Shown piece by piece: positions 41,284 to 50,509 of a stretch of 64,000 nucleotides of DNA (position 1 is its first letter; every line of letters begins with the position of its first letter). The stretch lies in the NCBI GenBank assembly GCA_042434945.1, contig CP170191.1, forward strand, positions 1,488,001 to 1,552,000, in the 5' to 3' direction. The DNA comes from Escherichia hormaechei_A (lineage in GTDB: Bacteria; Pseudomonadota; Gammaproteobacteria; Enterobacterales; Enterobacteriaceae). The translations under genes were made by a program, and so were the position numbers. The notes under the pieces are model-generated. The model had not been told where the DNA came from. It saw only the letters and a list, made by a program, of their open reading frames with translations, and did no database searches.

Positions 41284-42568
41284 CATTCCTCAGGCGCGTT
41301 TCCTCGCGATGCAGCACAAATTCAAAGCCTATGTTGCCGGGTTCGGTTCCGGTAAGACATGGGTGGGTTGTGGCGGCATCTGTAAGGGGATGTGGGAGTA
41401 CCCGAAAATCAACCAAGGGTATTTCGCGCCGACGTACCCGCAGATTCGTGACATCTTCTACCCGACGATTGAAGAGGTGGCTTTTGACTGGGGGCTGAGC
41501 GTCAAAATCAATGAGGGGAATAAAGAGGTTCACTTCTACGAGGGGCGACGGTACCGCGGGACAACAATCTGCCGCTCGATGGAGAAGCCAGGTTCGATAG
41601 TCGGTTTCAAAATCGGTAACGCGATGGTTGATGAGCTGGACGTCATGGCGGCAGCCAAAGCGCAACAGGCATGGCGAAAAATCATAGCCCGTATGCGTTA
41701 CAAGGTCGATGGGTTGCGTAACGGCATCGATGTCACCACAACGCCGGAAGGCTTCAAATTCGTTTACCAGCAGTTCGTGAAGGCGGTGCGTGAAAAGCCC
41801 GAGCTTTCTGCTCTGTACGGTCTGATACAGGCCAGTACGTTCGACAACGCGAAAAACCTGCCCCCGGATTACATCCCGTCGCTGCTGAGTTCTTATCCTG
41901 ATGAACTGATTCAGGCTTACCTGCGCGGGAAGTTCACGAACCTCAACAGCGGGACCATTTACCACACCTTTAACCGTAAGCTGAACAACTGTTCTGACGA
42001 GATTCAGGATGGGGATCCGTTATTTATCGGTATGGACTTCAACGTTGGAAAAATGGCCGCGATTGTTCACGTAAAGCGTAACGGGCTACCGCGAGCGGTT
42101 CGCGAGCTGGTGAAGGTCTACGACACGCCGGCGATGATTAAGCGTATACAGGAAGAGTTCTGGCGCTACGAGGATGGTCGCTACGTGAAGAGCCGGGAGA
42201 TTTACATCTATCCCGATGCGTCAGGCGACTCCCGCAAATCACAGAACGCCAGCAAGACCGATATTGCCCAGCTTAATGATGCCGGATTCAGCGTCATCGT
42301 TGATGATGCAAACCCTCCTGTTAAGGACCGCATTAACTCGATGAACGCCATGTTCTGTAACGCCAACGGCGAACGCCGCTATCTGGTGAACGTCCAGAAC
42401 TGCCCGGTTTATACCGAAAGCCTCGAGCAGCAAATCTGGGCGGCCAATGGCGAACCGGATAAATCAGCGGATAACGATCACCCCAATGATGCTGGTGGGT
42501 ACTTTATTGTGAAGGATTACCCCATTGTGAAACCGGCATACTCAATCACCATGGACACCACTTTCTGA
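41261..42568 (+). CDS. Terminase large subunit
   Basis: A 435-aa packaging motor. Walker A GFGSGKT (27-33) is followed by a DNA-packaging ATPase domain, and the C-terminal nuclease domain has FIGMDFNVGKMA and YPDASGDSRKS. It cuts concatemeric DNA and drives it into the prohead through the portal. The start overlaps the small-subunit gene by 23 bp; the portal gene follows by 1 bp. Confidence 0.93.
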   Translation: MGISPTLNIPQARFLAMQHKFKAYVAGFGSGKTWVGCGGICKGMWEYPKINQGYFAPTYPQIRDIFYPTIEEVAFDWGLSVKINEGNKEVHFYEGRRYRGTTICRSMEKPGSIVGFKIGNAMVDELDVMAAAKAQQAWRKIIARMRYKVDGLRNGIDVTTTPEGFKFVYQQFVKAVREKPELSALYGLIQASTFDNAKNLPPDYIPSLLSSYPDELIQAYLRGKFTNLNSGTIYHTFNRKLNNCSDEIQDGDPLFIGMDFNVGKMAAIVHVKRNGLPRAVRELVKVYDTPAMIKRIQEEFWRYEDGRYVKSREIYIYPDASGDSRKSQNASKTDIAQLNDAGFSVIVDDANPPVKDRINSMNAMFCNANGERRYLVNVQNCPVYTESLEQQIWAANGEPDKSADNDHPNDAGGYFIVKDYPIVKPAYSITMDTTF

Positions 42569-42569
42569 T

Positions 42570-43958
42570 ATGGCAAACGACGACATCACCTGGGTTCGAC
42601 CAGAACACCGGGCGGCTTCTGCTGCCTGGCGGAAATACAGAGACTTTTGCAAAGGCGCTGAGGCCGTAAAAGCGGCGGGCAATAAATATCTGCCTTATCT
42701 CGATCCAACCGATAAATCCACGCGCAACCGTAAACGTAATGAGGACTATCTGAGCCGCGCGGTGTTCTATGCCATTGCCGGCAATACGAAGATCGGCATG
42801 CTTGGGATGGCGTATCGCAAAGACCCAACGTTTAACGGCCCTGAGAAGCTGAAATACCTGCTGGACAATGCTGACGGGGCAGGTACCAGCATCTATCAGC
42901 AGTCGCAGCTGGTGGTTGAGAACGTGCTGGAGGTGGCGCGTGATGGGCTTTATGTTGACTATGCAGAGGCATCAGACGAAGCGATCATTCTCCGCTATCC
43001 GGCAGAGAACATCATCAACTGGCGAACAAAGCGAATTAACGGACGCGATCAGCTGGTGCTGGTGGTCCTGCGCGAATGCGTAGAAGAGCCGGATGGTTAC
43101 GCTTATAAGGATGAAATCCAGTACCGCGAGCTGGCGCTGGAAGAAGGGCGGTTCATCTGCCGGGTATGGCGCCGGGCTGGTGGCACTGCAAGCGGATCCT
43201 ACACCGTTGACAGTGAGTACGACCCTAAGCCGAAAGGAAAGGACTACTGGGATGAAATTCCGTTTACCTTTGTCGGCGCCCAGAACAACGATCCCACTAT
43301 CGATGATTCACCGCTGGCCGCGCTGGTGGAGATAAACCATGGCCATTATCGAAACAGCGCTGACTATGAGGACAGCGTGTGGTTCTGTGGTCAGGTGCAG
43401 CCGTATATGACTGGGCTTGATACCAACTGGCGAGATCACCTTGAGAAGACCGGAGTAAAAATTGGTTCCCGTTCACCGCTAATGCTTCCCAAAGATGGCT
43501 CGTTTGGCTATGCCCAGGCGCAGCCGAACATGCTGGCTAAAGAGGCCATGGACAGCAAACGCGATTACATGGTGCAGTTGGGCGCCAGGTTAATTGAGCA
43601 GAACGCCACGGCGAAGACTGCAACGCAGGCAAGCGGTGAGCAGACATCATCAACGTCGGTGCTGGGTATCTGCGTTTCGAACGTTTCTGAGGCTTACACG
43701 CTGGCGCTGGGCTGGTGTGCAAAGTACCTGGGCATTAATGGGGATGAGCCAGCTTACATCATCAACCAGGAATTTATAGCGAAGGTTGCCGAATCCGGGA
43801 TGGTCACCGCCATTGTGAGCGCCTGGCAGTCCGGCGCGCTGCGCGATACTGACATGATTCGGGCGCTTCAGAAACTCGACCTCATCAACCCGGCAGACAG
43901 CCCGGATGATGTGATTGATGCGCTCCGCAATCAGGCTCCCTCATTGACCGGGGGATGA
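42570..43958 (+). CDS. Portal protein, DUF4055 family
   Basis: A 462-aa protein resembling the DUF4055 portal family: DYLSRAVFYAIAGNTKIGMLG and DGLYVDYAEA in the N-terminal half. Its position between terminase large subunit and the MuF-like gene is the standard portal place. Portals form the dodecameric vertex ring for packaging and tail attachment. Confidence 0.85.
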   Translation: MANDDITWVRPEHRAASAAWRKYRDFCKGAEAVKAAGNKYLPYLDPTDKSTRNRKRNEDYLSRAVFYAIAGNTKIGMLGMAYRKDPTFNGPEKLKYLLDNADGAGTSIYQQSQLVVENVLEVARDGLYVDYAEASDEAIILRYPAENIINWRTKRINGRDQLVLVVLRECVEEPDGYAYKDEIQYRELALEEGRFICRVWRRAGGTASGSYTVDSEYDPKPKGKDYWDEIPFTFVGAQNNDPTIDDSPLAALVEINHGHYRNSADYEDSVWFCGQVQPYMTGLDTNWRDHLEKTGVKIGSRSPLMLPKDGSFGYAQAQPNMLAKEAMDSKRDYMVQLGARLIEQNATAKTATQASGEQTSSTSVLGICVSNVSEAYTLALGWCAKYLGINGDEPAYIINQEFIAKVAESGMVTAIVSAWQSGALRDTDMIRALQKLDLINPADSPDDVIDALRNQAPSLTGG

Positions 43959-43959
43959 T

Positions 43960-45051
43960 ATGGCAACAGTCAACGAAAGTTTGCGGGATGAGGCCATTGC
44001 CCATTCTGTCTGGATTAGCCGCTATGCGACGGGCGTGGCTAACCGGATGGTGAAGTTGCTTAACGAGACGGACTCAGAACTGTCTGCCCGTCTGCTGGAT
44101 GCACTGGATCGGCTCCCGGCTGATAGCTTCACGGTTACACGTCTGGAAAGCTTGCTCGGCAGCGTACGCGAACTTAATCATCAGGCTGTCGCTTCGATGC
44201 AGTCCGGGCTGGAAGGGGAATTGCTGGCGCTTTGCAGGAACGAGGTCAGTTATCAGCTGAGCCTATTCGATTCCCTTCTTCCCTCACAGATGCTGGCACG
44301 CTACCCGCTACAGGGAATCACCGCCGATATGGTTTATGCCGCGGCGATGGCTCAGCCATTTCAGGGGCGCCTGCTGAGCGAGTGGGCGGAGAATCTCGAG
44401 TCGGACAGGCTGGCGCGGATCGTAAACGCTGTACGCCGTGGCTATCTTGCTGGCGACACGGTTGAAACCATCGCCAGAAGCGTGCGGGGTCATGCGAATA
44501 AAGACTATCGCGACGGCGCGCTCCAGATGAGCAGGGCAAACGCCGCAAGCATCGCTAAAACAGCCGTGAATCATCTTGCTGCCACCGCGCGCAACAGCTT
44601 CACCAGCGCCAACAGTGACATCGTAAAGGGTAAGCAGTGGCTGTCTACGCTGGACAATAAAACAAGCCACGACTGCATTATTCGCGACCTGCTGCGCTAC
44701 ACCCTGGATAATAAACCGATCGGGCACAAAATACCTTACCTGCAAGGGCCCGGGAAAATTCATTTCTGCTGCCGTTCTACTGAAACCCTGATTATCAAGT
44801 CCTGGCGCGAACTCGGCATTGATATTGATGAGATGGACGAGGGCACTCGTGCCAGCATGGATGGGCAGGTACCTGCTAAAACCACGTATCTTGAATGGCT
44901 CGCGCGTCAGCCAGCTCAAAGGCAGGATCAGGTCCTGGGTGCCGAGCGTGGCCGTCTGTTCCGCGCGGGTGAAATCGACCTGGCTGATATGTTCACTGAC
45001 AAAGGCGAGTGGATCAGCCTGGAACGTCTTAAGCATCTATCAGGTCCTTGA
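43960..45051 (+). CDS. Minor head protein, MuF/SPP1 gp7-like
   Basis: A 363-aa protein with a C-terminal head-morphogenesis domain: AKTAVNHLAATARNSFTSAN, then KQWLSTLDNKTSHDCIIRDL and IHFCCRS, the conserved H/C-rich MuF motif. It follows the portal by 1 bp. Such proteins are packaged in small copy number. Confidence 0.83.
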   Translation: MATVNESLRDEAIAHSVWISRYATGVANRMVKLLNETDSELSARLLDALDRLPADSFTVTRLESLLGSVRELNHQAVASMQSGLEGELLALCRNEVSYQLSLFDSLLPSQMLARYPLQGITADMVYAAAMAQPFQGRLLSEWAENLESDRLARIVNAVRRGYLAGDTVETIARSVRGHANKDYRDGALQMSRANAASIAKTAVNHLAATARNSFTSANSDIVKGKQWLSTLDNKTSHDCIIRDLLRYTLDNKPIGHKIPYLQGPGKIHFCCRSTETLIIKSWRELGIDIDEMDEGTRASMDGQVPAKTTYLEWLARQPAQRQDQVLGAERGRLFRAGEIDLADMFTDKGEWISLERLKHLSGP

Positions 45052-45137
45052 ACCTGACAACCATCACTTTCTACACGCCCTGGCATCCGCCGGGGCTTTT
45101 TTATGGGCGAGGCCCGACTAAATCCCGAGGGGAAATT

Positions 45138-45908
45138 ATGTTAATTCGAAACATGCTTCTGAAATATTACGCACCTGAAAGCGGCGGTGAGGGCAGTGGT
45201 GGTGGCGGTATCGAAATCACCCCCGAAATCCAGAAGCTGATTGATGAGCGTGTGACCAATGAAGTTACAGGCCTGAAAACAAAAAACTCTGAGCTGCTGG
45301 GCACCATCAAGCAGCAAAAAGAAAACCTGTCACGTTTTGACGGTATCGACCCAGACGCTGTACGCGGCATTCTCCAGCGTTTTTCTGACGATGAAGAGGC
45401 GAAGCTTATCGCCGCCGGAAAAATTGACGAGGTGCTGGATAAGCGTACCGAGCGTCTGCGTGCTGACGTTGATAAGCAGATCAAAGCGGCAAACGAGCGC
45501 GCGGAAAAAGCTGAAGCGTTCTCCAACAAATTCCGGGATCGGGTCCTCGGGGATGCAATCCGTGCAGCAGCCTCTAAAGCGGGCGCGCTGCCTGAAGCTT
45601 CTGACGATCTGATTCTGCGTGCCAAAGGCACATTCCAGCTCAACGACGAAGGCGAGGCCGTAGCGGTTGATGCAAATGGCGATGTTCTGTTCGGCAAAGA
45701 CGGCAAAACCCCACTAAGCCCGCTTGAGTGGGCGGAGTCACTCAAGGAGACGGCTCCGCATCTGTTCCCTCGCGCAGAAGGCACGGGCGCGGGCGGACAC
45801 AAGCCAAACGGTGGTGGAAGCCTGAAACGTTCCGAAATGAGCGCCAGCGACAAAGCGGACTACATCCGCAAACACGGCCAGCAGGCCTTCCTCAAACTTC
45901 CGAAATAA
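45138..45908 (+). CDS. Putative scaffolding protein
   Basis: A 256-aa acidic, coiled-coil protein with a glycine-rich segment near the N-terminus (GGEGSGGGG, 16-24). Residues 35-130 are strongly helical and charged; the C-terminus is basic (SDKADYIRKHGQQAFLKLPK). It lies between MuF and capsid genes, as scaffolds do. GAGGGGAAATT precedes the ATG. Confidence 0.75.
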   Translation: MLIRNMLLKYYAPESGGEGSGGGGIEITPEIQKLIDERVTNEVTGLKTKNSELLGTIKQQKENLSRFDGIDPDAVRGILQRFSDDEEAKLIAAGKIDEVLDKRTERLRADVDKQIKAANERAEKAEAFSNKFRDRVLGDAIRAAASKAGALPEASDDLILRAKGTFQLNDEGEAVAVDANGDVLFGKDGKTPLSPLEWAESLKETAPHLFPRAEGTGAGGHKPNGGGSLKRSEMSASDKADYIRKHGQQAFLKLPK

Positions 45909-45920
45909 GGGATTTAAACC

Positions 45921-46874
45921 ATGGCAACGACTGTTAATACCGACCTGGTTATTTATGACGATCTGGCGCAGACCGCGTTTCTTGAGCGTCGCCAGGACAA
46001 TCTGGAAGTGTTCAACGCTTCCTCCAACGGTGCGATTTTGCTGGATAACGAACTGATTGAAGGCGACTTCCGTAAACGAGCCTTCTACAAAGTTGGTGGT
46101 TCCATTGAATCGCGCAATGTGAACTCTGTCGATAAAGTCACAGGTAAAAAAATCGGTGCCGGTGAAGCGGTATCCGTTAAAGCACCGTGGAAATACGGTC
46201 CGTATGAAACCACGGAAGAGGCCTTTAAACGCCGTGGCCGCTCCGTTGATGAGTTCTCCGAAGTGATCGGCGTTGATGTCGCAGATGCCACGCTGGAAGG
46301 CTATGTGAAATATGGCCTGAAAGCGCTGACTGCGGCGATTGGTGCTAACGCCGACATGGTCGTAACCGCCGACATTGAGACCGACGGTAAAAAGACCCTG
46401 ACGCGTGGCCTGCGCAAATATGGCGACAAGTTTAACCGAGTGGTTCTGTTCGTGATGCACTCCGCGACCTACTTCGACATTGTGGATGAGGCGATTGCCA
46501 ACAAAATTTACGAAGAAGCGGGCGTGGTGGTTTACGGCGGGCAGCCGGGCACGCTGGGTAAACCTGTGCTGGTGACCGACACCATGGATGCTGATGCGAT
46601 CCTTGGGCTGGTAGCCGGCGCAGTGACCGTTACCGAGTCTCAGGCGCCGGGCTTTCGTTCCTACGATATCAACGATCAGGAAAACCTTGCGGTTGGCTAT
46701 CGCGCTGAAGGCGTGGTGAACGTTGATCTGCTGGGCTACAGCTGGGATACCGCCAAAGGTGATAACCCAGACCTGACCGCCATCGGCACTGCGGGCAACT
46801 GGAAGAAGCACTTCACCAGCAACAAATCAACGGCAGGCGTGCTGATCAAACTGGAATCCGCAGCGGGGGAGTAA
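45921..46874 (+). CDS. Major capsid protein
   Basis: A 317-aa protein, MATTVNTDLVIYDDLAQTAF at its start, in the right place and of the right size for the main shell subunit; HK97-fold is expected but not proven by sequence. The 0-frame stop follows a run of five G (46865-46869), and an open frame with no start codon continues in the -1 frame, so a minority longer product is likely. Confidence 0.85.
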   Translation: MATTVNTDLVIYDDLAQTAFLERRQDNLEVFNASSNGAILLDNELIEGDFRKRAFYKVGGSIESRNVNSVDKVTGKKIGAGEAVSVKAPWKYGPYETTEEAFKRRGRSVDEFSEVIGVDVADATLEGYVKYGLKALTAAIGANADMVVTADIETDGKKTLTRGLRKYGDKFNRVVLFVMHSATYFDIVDEAIANKIYEEAGVVVYGGQPGTLGKPVLVTDTMDADAILGLVAGAVTVTESQAPGFRSYDINDQENLAVGYRAEGVVNVDLLGYSWDTAKGDNPDLTAIGTAGNWKKHFTSNKSTAGVLIKLESAAGE

Positions 46875-47155
46875 CGCTGTCAGCGGATAAAACCTCCGCA
46901 ACCGCTGACAGCACAGATGCGGTAACTGTTTCTCTGAAGTACACACTGAACGGCTCCGGTGTATCCGGTAAAACCGTCGTGTGGACGTCTACAGGCGGCA
47001 CGCTTAGCACGGCCAGTTCTCAAACCGGCTCTGCTGGTGGTGCAACGGTGAAACTCACATCAGACGTTGCTGGCACCTTCACGGTAACCGGCACGATTGA
47101 AGGTGTGGCGAAAACCACTGATGAGATCACCTTCACTGCGCCTGCCGGAGAATAA
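45921..47155 (+). CDS. Capsid-Ig fusion by -1 frameshift
   Basis: At GCG GGG GAG TAA (46863-46874) a one-base backward slip on GGG reads GGA GTA ACG and opens 94 codons ending at TAA 47153-47155. The extension (VTLSADKTSATADSTDAVTV at its start, later GGTLSTASSQTGSAGGATV) is a typical bacterial Ig-like (Big_1) domain. There is no start codon, so it can only be made by frameshifting. Ig-like decorations added by frameshift are known on other siphovirus capsid and tail proteins. Confidence 0.72.
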
Positions 47156-47191
47156 CGAATGGGGCGAAAGCCCCATAAACAGGATGATTAG

Positions 47192-47674
47192 ATGATCAAT
47201 ACCGATATCACCTCTCCTGATGCCAACAGCTACGCCAGTGAAGAGGAACTTGCCTCGTTTGCGAAAATACGTGGCATTGAACTGCCTGACCAGCTCACAC
47301 CCTTGTTGATTAAGGCCATGGATTACCTGGAGGGCCTGGACTGGGTTGGCTCAAAAGCAGACCCGAGACAGGCTCTGGCATGGCCACGCGTGAATGTCGT
47401 TCTGGATGAACATGATTTCCCGCCGGATGAAGTTCCACGGCAGGTTTTAACCGCGCAGTGCATGCTGGCGGTAGAGGCAATCGACAGAGATTTACTCTCC
47501 AGCGTGCGCGAAGCTGCTGTGAAAACTGAACGTGTGGAAGGTGCTGTCACCATGACCTATGCGGTCGCAGATGGCGAAGTTTTCACGCCGTCCTATCCTG
47601 CTGTCATGGCGCTGTTAGGCGACCTTGCTGGTGGTCGAGGTTTCGCCATCAATGCATTTGCAGAGAGGGTCTGA
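47192..47674 (+). CDS. Head-tail adaptor, DnaT-like domain family
   Basis: A 160-aa protein, MINTDITSPDANSYASEEEL at its start, with MDYLEG, AWPRV and the PPDEVPRQVLTAQCMLA helix; this pattern is shared by phage head-completion proteins often labelled DnaT-like ssDNA-binding. Given its position after the capsid gene it is a connector, not a replication protein. Confidence 0.75.
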   Translation: MINTDITSPDANSYASEEELASFAKIRGIELPDQLTPLLIKAMDYLEGLDWVGSKADPRQALAWPRVNVVLDEHDFPPDEVPRQVLTAQCMLAVEAIDRDLLSSVREAAVKTERVEGAVTMTYAVADGEVFTPSYPAVMALLGDLAGGRGFAINAFAERV

Positions 47675-47675
47675 T

Positions 47676-48026
47676 ATGGCGATTGATTACCTACGTATGC
47701 AGGCCAGAACAACGCGCATGCTCAGGCAGAACGGAGCGTTATACAACGTCACCCGTAAAGGCTCGGTAACGGTTATCGGCGGCGTTGAGCATAAAACTGA
47801 AGAGGTCCGTTTTACTGCTGTGGGCGTGAAGACCGAATACGCGCCAGGCGAAATAGATGGAACGGTCATCGTTAACGGCGACGTGCAGATCGTTTTTACG
47901 GCAGAGCAGGAAATTAAAATCGGCGACGTAGTCGATATTGATGGCACAGCCCACCGTGTTATCAAACCCAACCCGGCAAAACCTGCCTCGCTGGTACTCT
48001 GCTACAAAGCGCAGTTGAGGGCATAG
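47676..48026 (+). CDS. Head closure (connector) protein
   Basis: A 116-aa beta-rich protein, MAIDYLRMQARTTRMLRQNG at its start. The size, the position between the adaptor and the tail-completion gene, and VDIDGTAHRVIKPNP near the end fit head-closure proteins. GAGAGGGT precedes the ATG; an upstream in-frame start lies within the previous gene. Confidence 0.65.
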   Translation: MAIDYLRMQARTTRMLRQNGALYNVTRKGSVTVIGGVEHKTEEVRFTAVGVKTEYAPGEIDGTVIVNGDVQIVFTAEQEIKIGDVVDIDGTAHRVIKPNPAKPASLVLCYKAQLRA

Positions 48027-48027
48027 C

Positions 48028-48612
48028 ATGGGAGAGAACACGGCATTCCTCGCTGAAATCACAGCATTCGTCAATAAGGCCAAAGCGAATCAAGAAGCTG
48101 TGGTGCGCACGGTGGGTATTAAAATACTCAACCAGCTTGTAATGATGTCGCCCGTGGGTAACCCGGAGTTGTGGGAAATCAACAAGACGGCAGTTTCTTA
48201 CAATCAGGCCGTATACGACCACAACGAGGGCCAACGAGCGGATCCTGCCAACCTGACCAAAACCGGGCGGCTTAAGAAAAAAGCCCGGCTGGTGGATGGG
48301 ATGGATATCAAAGCACCGCCAGGGTATACGGGCGGACGCTTTCGCGGTAACTGGCAGGTATCGTTTGATGCTCCGACAACTGATGAAACAGGAAGAGTAG
48401 ATAAAACCGGTGATCTGACAAAAGCAGCCGGGAACTACACGCTGTCATTGTTCAAAGTCGGGATGAAGGCCATTTATTTCTGCAACAACGTGCCCTATGC
48501 CTACCCACTTGAAATGGGGCATTCCACACAGGCGCCTGGCGGCATGGTTCGCATAACTGCCGCTGAGTTTCAACGCTTCTTTGAGGAAGCAGTAAGAGAG
48601 GTGCCCAAGTGA
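48028..48612 (+). CDS. Tail completion protein, HK97 gp10-like
   Basis: A 194-aa protein with GRFRGNWQVSFDAP and VPYAYPLEMGHSTQAPGGMV, the typical motifs of gp10/tail-completion neck proteins. It starts 2 bp after the closure gene and its stop overlaps the next start by 4 bp. Confidence 0.75.
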   Translation: MGENTAFLAEITAFVNKAKANQEAVVRTVGIKILNQLVMMSPVGNPELWEINKTAVSYNQAVYDHNEGQRADPANLTKTGRLKKKARLVDGMDIKAPPGYTGGRFRGNWQVSFDAPTTDETGRVDKTGDLTKAAGNYTLSLFKVGMKAIYFCNNVPYAYPLEMGHSTQAPGGMVRITAAEFQRFFEEAVREVPK

Positions 48613-49019
48613 TTCCAGATATTGCCGCGGCACTCGCCGCAAGGCTTGGTGAATGGGCTGATGCAGAAGGTATTCAGGTTGCATGGGAGAACGTGCCGTT
48701 TACACCCCCTGCTAACGAGATGTACCTGGCCGTTCACGATATGCCCGTTACGCCGCGAACAATCGATCTCGGCTTGCGCTGCCGGACTTATTCTGGCGTG
48801 TACCAGATTAATGTCGTGGCGCCAGCCGGCTCCGGCCGTACCTCCGTCGTTGCCCTGGCGGGCAGAGTGGCGGAATTGTTCCCCGAGGGGCTGGAGGTTG
48901 AGGGCAAGGATTTCACCTTCTGGATTAGCAGCGAGCCTGGCATATTCCGCGGCATCCCTACACCCGTGTCTTACACCGTTCCAGTAAGTTTCAACTACCG
49001 TGCTGATATAAGCACTTAA
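48609..49019 (+). CDS. Tail terminator, DUF4128 family
   Basis: A 136-aa protein, MIPDIAAALAARLGEWADAE at its start, with PxTxRTIDLGL and YQINVVAPAGSGR; matches the DUF4128 tail-terminator type that caps the tail tube. Confidence 0.75.
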   Translation: MIPDIAAALAARLGEWADAEGIQVAWENVPFTPPANEMYLAVHDMPVTPRTIDLGLRCRTYSGVYQINVVAPAGSGRTSVVALAGRVAELFPEGLEVEGKDFTFWISSEPGIFRGIPTPVSYTVPVSFNYRADIST

Positions 49020-49044
49020 CCCTCAACTTCTGTTATTCACCCAC

Positions 49045-49068
49045 AACCGGCTAATGGCCGGTTTTTTT
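49045..49068 (+). terminator. Hairpin before the tail tube gene
   Basis: AACCGGC/GCCGGTT stem with a 5-nt loop and a T-run, 17 bp before the tail tube start. It may partly terminate or stabilise the late mRNA. Confidence 0.7.
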
Positions 49069-49084
49069 ATATGCGAGGTAAAAG

Positions 49085-49765
49085 ATGGCTTTCCATCTAC
49101 CAAATGGCGCAACGGTATTTGTGGCGCCAGCTTCAGGCAACCCAATTACCATCACGGATATTTCTAACGCAGCAAACGCTGTATTAACGCTCAACGGTGG
49201 AACAGTCAAAGTAGGCGATGTCGTTCTGCTGAGTTCCCCATGGACCGCACTGGATAATCTGGTAGGTAAAGTAACAGCAGTCTCCGGCTCGCAGGCAACG
49301 ATTGGTGGTGTAAACACTTCAAACACCAAAATTTTCCCGACCGGCTCTGGCTCTGGATCCCTCAGGGTGGTTGAGTCTGCTGATTGGGTGCAGATCCCTC
49401 AAATCACTGAAGTAGCCGCTGCTGGTGGCGAGCAGCAGTATTATCAATTCCAGTTCCTGGAAGATGACACGCAGCGAAGCCTGCCGACGTATAAATCTGC
49501 AAAAACGCAGACTTATACGGTCGCCCACGACTCTGACCAGCCGTTCTACCCGCTTCTGAAAGAGGCCGATCTTGCTGGCGACACTATCGCTGTTTACATG
49601 TACGTGCCTAAAGCAAAAGAAACCCGTTACTGGTCAGTGGTGCCGTCCTTCTCTGGTGAGCCAAACCCTGTAGTTAACCAGATTGAAACAGTTACCGTCG
49701 CGTTTGCCGTGCAGTCAAAAGGCACCACATTCTACAAAGACGCAGACACCACTCCAGGCAGCTAA
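49085..49765 (+). CDS. Major tail tube protein
   Basis: A 226-aa beta-rich protein, MAFHLPNGATVFVAPASGNP at its start, with a C-terminal region typical of phage tail tube subunits (SVVPSFSGEPNPVVNQIETV). It is followed by the tail chaperone genes and tape measure, the standard siphovirus order. Confidence 0.82.
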   Translation: MAFHLPNGATVFVAPASGNPITITDISNAANAVLTLNGGTVKVGDVVLLSSPWTALDNLVGKVTAVSGSQATIGGVNTSNTKIFPTGSGSGSLRVVESADWVQIPQITEVAAAGGEQQYYQFQFLEDDTQRSLPTYKSAKTQTYTVAHDSDQPFYPLLKEADLAGDTIAVYMYVPKAKETRYWSVVPSFSGEPNPVVNQIETVTVAFAVQSKGTTFYKDADTTPGS

Positions 49766-49809
49766 CCATTCACTTTCCAGCCCCGAAAGGGGCTTCAAGG
49801 ATTTTTATT

Positions 49810-50160
49810 ATGGCTACAAAATTTACGTTAAACCCGAAACCAACTTTTAAACTTTCGGTGAGCATTCCACGCCCTGGTGAAGACGATGGGGTGGTTACTC
49901 TGATTGTCCGCCATAAAAACCGAAAGCAGCTGAAAGACATGGAAGATATCCTGAAGCGTGCCGCCGAACTGGTGGATGGCAGCGCCGATCAGGTAGATGC
50001 TCCCCTGAATTATCTGGCTGAAATTATTGAAAGCTGGAATATCGACAGTGAATACAACCGGGATAATCTTGCGTTGCTGCTTGAAAATTATCCCCGTGCT
50101 TTCGACTCCATTGTTTCCGCTTACACGAAAGAGTTGTACGCCGTCCGCGAAAAAAACTGA
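49810..50160 (+). CDS. Tail assembly chaperone, short form (gpG-like)
   Basis: A 116-aa chaperone, MATKFTLNPKPTFKLSVSIP at its start, ending ELYAVREKN. It stabilises the tape measure during tail assembly. The last codons before the stop are GAA AAA AAC TGA, a classical slippery sequence, so a share of ribosomes shifts to make a longer form. Confidence 0.85.
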   Translation: MATKFTLNPKPTFKLSVSIPRPGEDDGVVTLIVRHKNRKQLKDMEDILKRAAELVDGSADQVDAPLNYLAEIIESWNIDSEYNRDNLALLLENYPRAFDSIVSAYTKELYAVREKN

Positions 50161-50471
50161 TAGCGCTTGCCGAGGCGTGTTTTACGCCTGAACCCTCCGC
50201 TGAAGAATTAGCTGCATTCAGCATGACCCTGGACGATCTGGACGATGTTGAAATAGACGTCCACCCTGATGTGTGGCCAGCATTCTGTATTTTCAGAGAC
50301 ATGTTTACACAATGGAGAACTGGTATCGGTGGGGTGACCGGGCTGGACTATAACGTCTTGCCCTGGATGATGAGGATTCACGGTATCGACGACGAGGCAG
50401 GCGCTTTACAGGATGTGAGAGTAATGGAGGCCGTAGCCCTCCGAACCATCCATAAAAATCAAAATCATTAA
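49810..50471 (+). CDS. Tail assembly chaperone, frameshifted form (gpGT-like)
   Basis: A -1 slip at A AAA AAC (50151-50157) bypasses the TGA and continues KKLIALAEACFTPEPSAEEL into the DUF1799 region (from about 50223: MTLDDLDDVEIDVHPDVW) to 50471. The arrangement equals lambda G/GT. The T-like part is predicted to be made chiefly as the fusion, though an internal ATG at 50223 exists. Confidence 0.85.
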
Positions 50472-50509
50472 CCCGGATTACCCGGGTTTTTTATACCCGG
50501 AGATACCGA

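Noticed and set aside
46875..47155. Independent Ig-domain gene after the capsid gene
   Set aside because: There is no start codon before the Ig domain in that frame; frameshift fusion explains it better.
50223..50471. DUF1799 gene as a separate unit
   Set aside because: It has no good ribosome-binding site and is in the -1 frame of an upstream slippery site, so it was treated as the second half of a fusion.
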